Positions 61,832 through 64,000 of a stretch of 64,000 nt of DNA are shown in pieces. The stretch comes from an uncultured Eubacteriales bacterium (lineage in GTDB: Bacteria > Bacillota > Clostridia > Christensenellales > Borkfalkiaceae), in NCBI GenBank assembly GCA_949747905.1, contig CATKEF010000034.1, positions 1-64,000 on the forward strand. Direction: 5' to 3'. Every line of letters starts with the position of its first letter. Position 1 is the stretch's first letter. Both the position numbers and the translations under genes were made by a program. A model generated the notes under the pieces. It worked only from the letters and a program-made list of their open reading frames with translations. It was not told where the DNA came from and searched no databases.

Positions 61832-63274
61832 TTAATCGCCGATTATTTTTTTTATTACTGTATTGTCGTTATAACTATGTTTTATACCGGCAATCTCCTG
61901 ATAATGCTCACCGCCTTTACCGGCGACGAGGAGAACGTCGTTATTTTCAAGGAGTCTTATTGCGTATTCGGTTGCAATTTCGCGTTCCGTTACCGTTACA
62001 TACTGTTTTCCGTATGGTTTAACGCCGACTTCGATTTCGCTTATAATATCGAATGGGTCCTCAAACCGCGGATTATCAGAAGTGATTATGCAAAAATCAG
62101 CCCACTTTGCCGCAACCGCCCCCATAACGGGGCGTTTTGTTCTGTCTCTGTTGCCTCCGCAACCGAAAAGACAATAAAGTCTGCCTTTGCAAAGTTTTTT
62201 CAAAGATTTAAGCGATTTTTCCAACCCGTCCGGCGTATGCGCAAAATCGACGAAAATTTCCGCCCCGTTATATCTGGCTACTCTTTCGAGTCTGCCTTCC
62301 ACCGTTTTCAGTGATTTCAAGCCCTTTGCGATAACCGATGTTTTGACGCCGAGCAGATTTGCACATGCGGCAGCCGCAAGAGCATTGTACACATTGTGTT
62401 CCGCAGGTATGCCAAGCTCGATTTCGTATAATTCGTCAAATAAATTCAAAACGAAAGTACTTCCGTTAAGACTTTCGCGAACATCCACCGCAAACACATC
62501 CGCAGGATTTTTCAGCCCGTAACTTACCGCATTTTCCGTAAGCGACAAAAGTTCTATACCGAGATTATCGTCGGAATTAATCACCGCACGACGGCATCTT
62601 CCCGGTAAAAACAATAACTTTTTGCATTCGGCATAATCTCTCATATTTCCGAAGAAATCGAGATGGTCCTGCGTGCAGTTGGTAAAAATGCCCGCCTCGA
62701 ATTCAAGCCCGACGATTTTCCCGAAATGGAGCGCATGCGCCGAAACTTCCATAAACACATATTCGACGCCCGCCGACACCATATCGGCAAATACCGAATG
62801 AAGAAAAACGGGGTCGGGCGTCGTAAGTTCGGGAGCAATGAATTTATCGCAGTAATTTATTCCCAAAGTTCCGATTATGGCGGTTTTTCTGCCATACGCG
62901 TGAAAAATCGAAGCCAACATGTATGTTGTGGTCGTCTTACCGTTTGTCCCCGTAACGGCAATCAATTTCAAATTTCTGTCCGAAAAACCGTAAAACGCCC
63001 GCGCCGCAAGCGCAACCTGGCTTCTGCCGTCCTTTACGATAATTTGCGGTATGGGCACACCTAGTTTTCGTTCGCATACGACCGCAGCCGCACCGTCTTT
63101 GACTACATCCTCGGCAAACTTATGCGAATCGGCGTTACCGCCTTCGTAACAAAAAAACAAATCGCCTTTTTTTATTCGTCGACTGTCCGTACACAGTCCG
63201 CCAATTTCCACATCGGTAGCCCCGACCACCTGTTCGTAGTTCATATTTTCAAGCAATTCGGAAAGCAACATCAT
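61832..63274 (-). CDS. murE: UDP-N-acetylmuramyl-tripeptide synthetase
   Basis: AVTGTNGKTTTTYMLASIF, VDFAHTPDGLEKSL, SDNPRFEDPFDIISEI (DNPR motif usually associated with meso-DAP specificity). Confidence 0.95.
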   Translation of the reverse strand: MMLLSELLENMNYEQVVGATDVEIGGLCTDSRRIKKGDLFFCYEGGNADSHKFAEDVVKDGAAAVVCERKLGVPIPQIIVKDGRSQVALAARAFYGFSDRNLKLIAVTGTNGKTTTTYMLASIFHAYGRKTAIIGTLGINYCDKFIAPELTTPDPVFLHSVFADMVSAGVEYVFMEVSAHALHFGKIVGLEFEAGIFTNCTQDHLDFFGNMRDYAECKKLLFLPGRCRRAVINSDDNLGIELLSLTENAVSYGLKNPADVFAVDVRESLNGSTFVLNLFDELYEIELGIPAEHNVYNALAAAACANLLGVKTSVIAKGLKSLKTVEGRLERVARYNGAEIFVDFAHTPDGLEKSLKSLKKLCKGRLYCLFGCGGNRDRTKRPVMGAVAAKWADFCIITSDNPRFEDPFDIISEIEVGVKPYGKQYVTVTEREIATEYAIRLLENNDVLLVAGKGGEHYQEIAGIKHSYNDNTVIKKIIGD

Positions 63275-64000
63275 TCATACCGTTCAATATTTTTTATTTT
63301 TATTATATTTTCGAAAATCTCTTTCGCGACCGGAGCCGCTACCGTACTTCCGTAATAGACTCCCTGCGGCTCGTCAACTATGATAAGCGCAAGATACTGA
63401 GGGTCGGTTGCGGGGAAAAAGCCCGTAAATGAGGAAACGTATTTTCCCTGCGCGACGTGACCGTCCTCGTATTTCTGCGCCGTTCCCGTCTTGCCCCCAA
63501 CCTTATAACCTTCAATATATGCGTGTTTACCGCTTCCCTCGCTGACAACGCCTTCAAGCATCTCTCTTAACAGAGCCGACGCTTTTTCGCTTATCGGTTT
63601 GTTCCTGAAAACAGTTTTGTTTTCGGAAACAGTTTTGCCGTCGGCAGATACTATACTTTTCAAAAGACGGGGAACATAATAATTGCCGCCGTTTACCGCG
63701 GAAGCTACCGCACAAGCAAGCTGTATACCTGTAACAGCAACCGTCTGCCCGAAACCGATACGCGCAAGGTCACAATCGCGGACAGCAGTCTGAGGCACGA
63801 GCATTCCGAGCGCTTCGCCCGTAAAATCCAGTCCCGTAACATTCCCGAACCCGAACGCCTGCAAATATTTATAGAACGTTTCGGTACCTAACGACAGAGC
63901 GATATCCGTAAAACAAGGGTTACAGCTGTTATTGAGCGCGTTTGCGAGCGTCTGATTCGAGTGCTTTCCGTTGGAATGATCTGACCAGCACTTGATTTTA
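63271..64000 (-). CDS. Class B penicillin-binding protein (SpoVD/FtsI type), N-terminal part beyond window
   Basis: NALNNSCNPCFTDIALSLGTETFYKYLQAFGFG, VGGKTGTAQKYEDGHVAQGKYVSSFTGFFPA; frame stays open to 64000 (the track begins only at an internal Met). Confidence 0.92.
   Translation of the reverse strand, partial: KIKCWSDHSNGKHSNQTLANALNNSCNPCFTDIALSLGTETFYKYLQAFGFGNVTGLDFTGEALGMLVPQTAVRDCDLARIGFGQTVAVTGIQLACAVASAVNGGNYYVPRLLKSIVSADGKTVSENKTVFRNKPISEKASALLREMLEGVVSEGSGKHAYIEGYKVGGKTGTAQKYEDGHVAQGKYVSSFTGFFPATDPQYLALIIVDEPQGVYYGSTVAAPVAKEIFENIIKIKNIERYE

Overview
The window is dominated by housekeeping genes from a low-GC Gram-positive (clostridial-type, lineage inferred) chromosome. Most genes lie on the minus strand; groESL, tRNA-Trp, a PBP1A, a PadR regulator and spoVG are on the plus strand. 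Recognisable blocks are: htpG (partial); an ispH-rpsA / plsC / cmk cluster; a Na+-pumping biotin-dependent decarboxylase operon; rnhA-proC; purB-ppi-comEB; groES-groEL; miaB-mutS-mutL-miaA; nifS-thiI; carA-carB; rny; nadE; recA-cinA-pgsA-rimO-ftsK; ilvC; and a dcw cluster (spoVD/ftsI-murE-mraY-murD-ftsW-murA-ftsQ-ftsA-ftsZ, with murC separate and no murG). I see no mobile elements, CRISPR arrays, prophages or defence islands. The most interesting signals are: (1) CarB fused in frame to a C-terminal DapF-like domain in which one of the two catalytic cysteines is lost; (2) an unannotated carA leader with a promoter, a 37-codon leader peptide, a putative pause hairpin and a terminator overlapping the leader stop, resembling pyrBI-type UTP-sensitive attenuation; (3) an AroH-type chorismate mutase fused to cytidylate kinase; (4) an FtsA-like protein with degraded ATPase motifs and no C-terminal membrane helix; (5) a Na+ decarboxylase operon encoding both a 5S-type and a divergent 12S-type carboxyltransferase; (6) a PadR regulator with a long linker and a C-terminal membrane domain. 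All motif statements come from reading by eye; no searches were run.
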